Positions 7,466-7,475 of a DNA stretch of 7,475 nt are shown piece by piece (within the stretch, counting starts at the first letter, position 1; each line of letters opens with the position of its first letter). Where the stretch lies: contig MWJR01000023.1 of NCBI GenBank assembly GCA_002127415.1, positions 1 to 7,475 on the forward strand, given 5' to 3'. Made by a program: the position numbers and the translations under genes. The notes beneath the pieces were generated by a model. The model did not search any database. It was given only the letters and a program-made list of their open reading frames with translations, and was not told the origin of the DNA. Source of the stretch: Calditrichaeota bacterium AABM5.125.24. Lineage in GTDB: Bacteria > Electryoneota > AABM5-125-24 > Hatepunaeales > Hatepunaeaceae.

Positions 7466-7475
7466 ATGTCCGAAC
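7466..7475 (+). CDS. Start of an unidentified gene, possibly IS transposase OrfA, 3' partial
   Basis: Only ATG TCC GAA C (M-S-E-...) is in the window. The start is supported by the strong ribosome binding site at 7452-7458. The TG...CCCCC...TGTGGACA sequence beginning at 7400, some 65 bases upstream, resembles an IS3-family left end, and IS3-type OrfA proteins often begin Met-Ser-Glu. An OrfA is therefore the leading guess. Three codons cannot identify a protein, and a non-IS gene remains possible. Confidence -1.

Noticed and set aside
7284..7466. 60-codon minus-strand ORF at the right end
   Set aside because: It spans the IS-like ends, the C-run and the leader of the plus-strand gene, and has no domain-like sequence. 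It is treated as a chance frame.
1..7475. CRISPR array, tRNA or rRNA genes, toxin-antitoxin or defence system
   Set aside because: No regularly spaced repeats, tRNA-like folds, rRNA segments or matching protein families were seen on either strand.

Overview
The window carries one side of a surface-polysaccharide (capsule or exopolysaccharide) locus on the + strand, followed by about 0.5 kb of insertion-sequence debris. The organism is almost certainly a Gram-negative, diderm bacterium: three of the four large genes encode parts of a cell-envelope export machine that presupposes an outer membrane. Base composition looks moderate by eye. The style of the first gene, a long Wzi-type barrel with GHPxGxDADD and DDIQxD motifs, recalls proteins I associate with the Bacteroidota/Chlorobiota (FCB) side of the tree. 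That placement is a guess, not a determination.

Layout. (1) 1-1409: a Wzi-like outer-membrane beta-barrel, cut by the left edge of the window. (2) 1541-3418: a membrane-anchored NDP-sugar 4,6-dehydratase of the PglF/WbpM/CapD type, complete. (3) 3618-4526: a Wza-like polysaccharide export protein with one Poly_export and two SLBB domains and an ordinary rather than lipoprotein signal peptide. I place its start at an in-frame TTG. (4) 4608-6962: a Wzc-like polysaccharide co-polymerase fused to a bacterial tyrosine kinase, with a very tyrosine-rich tail. (5) 6963-7475: no intact gene. It holds a decayed C-terminal piece of an IS3-family transposase on the - strand with an internal stop, several short repeats, a pair of IS-end-like sequences facing each other, and finally a strong ribosome binding site and ATG of a gene that leaves the window after three codons.

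How they work together. The dehydratase would make a 4-keto-6-deoxy sugar nucleotide, the usual first step towards an initiating or rare sugar such as QuiNAc, bacillosamine or FucNAc. The tyrosine kinase/co-polymerase controls chain length and couples to the outer-membrane SLBB channel, and the Wzi-like barrel organises or anchors the exported polymer at the surface. All four lie on one strand with gaps of 131, 199 and 81 bases, consistent with an operon, although no convincing promoter or terminator was found in those gaps. The glycosyltransferases, flippase and polymerase expected next are not in the window; IS remnants sit where they would begin.

I see no evidence for an undescribed system in the coding part, which is a recognisable Wzx/Wzy-type export locus. 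The points most worth a second look are the mosaic IS region at the right end and the non-lipidated, TTG-started Wza homologue.
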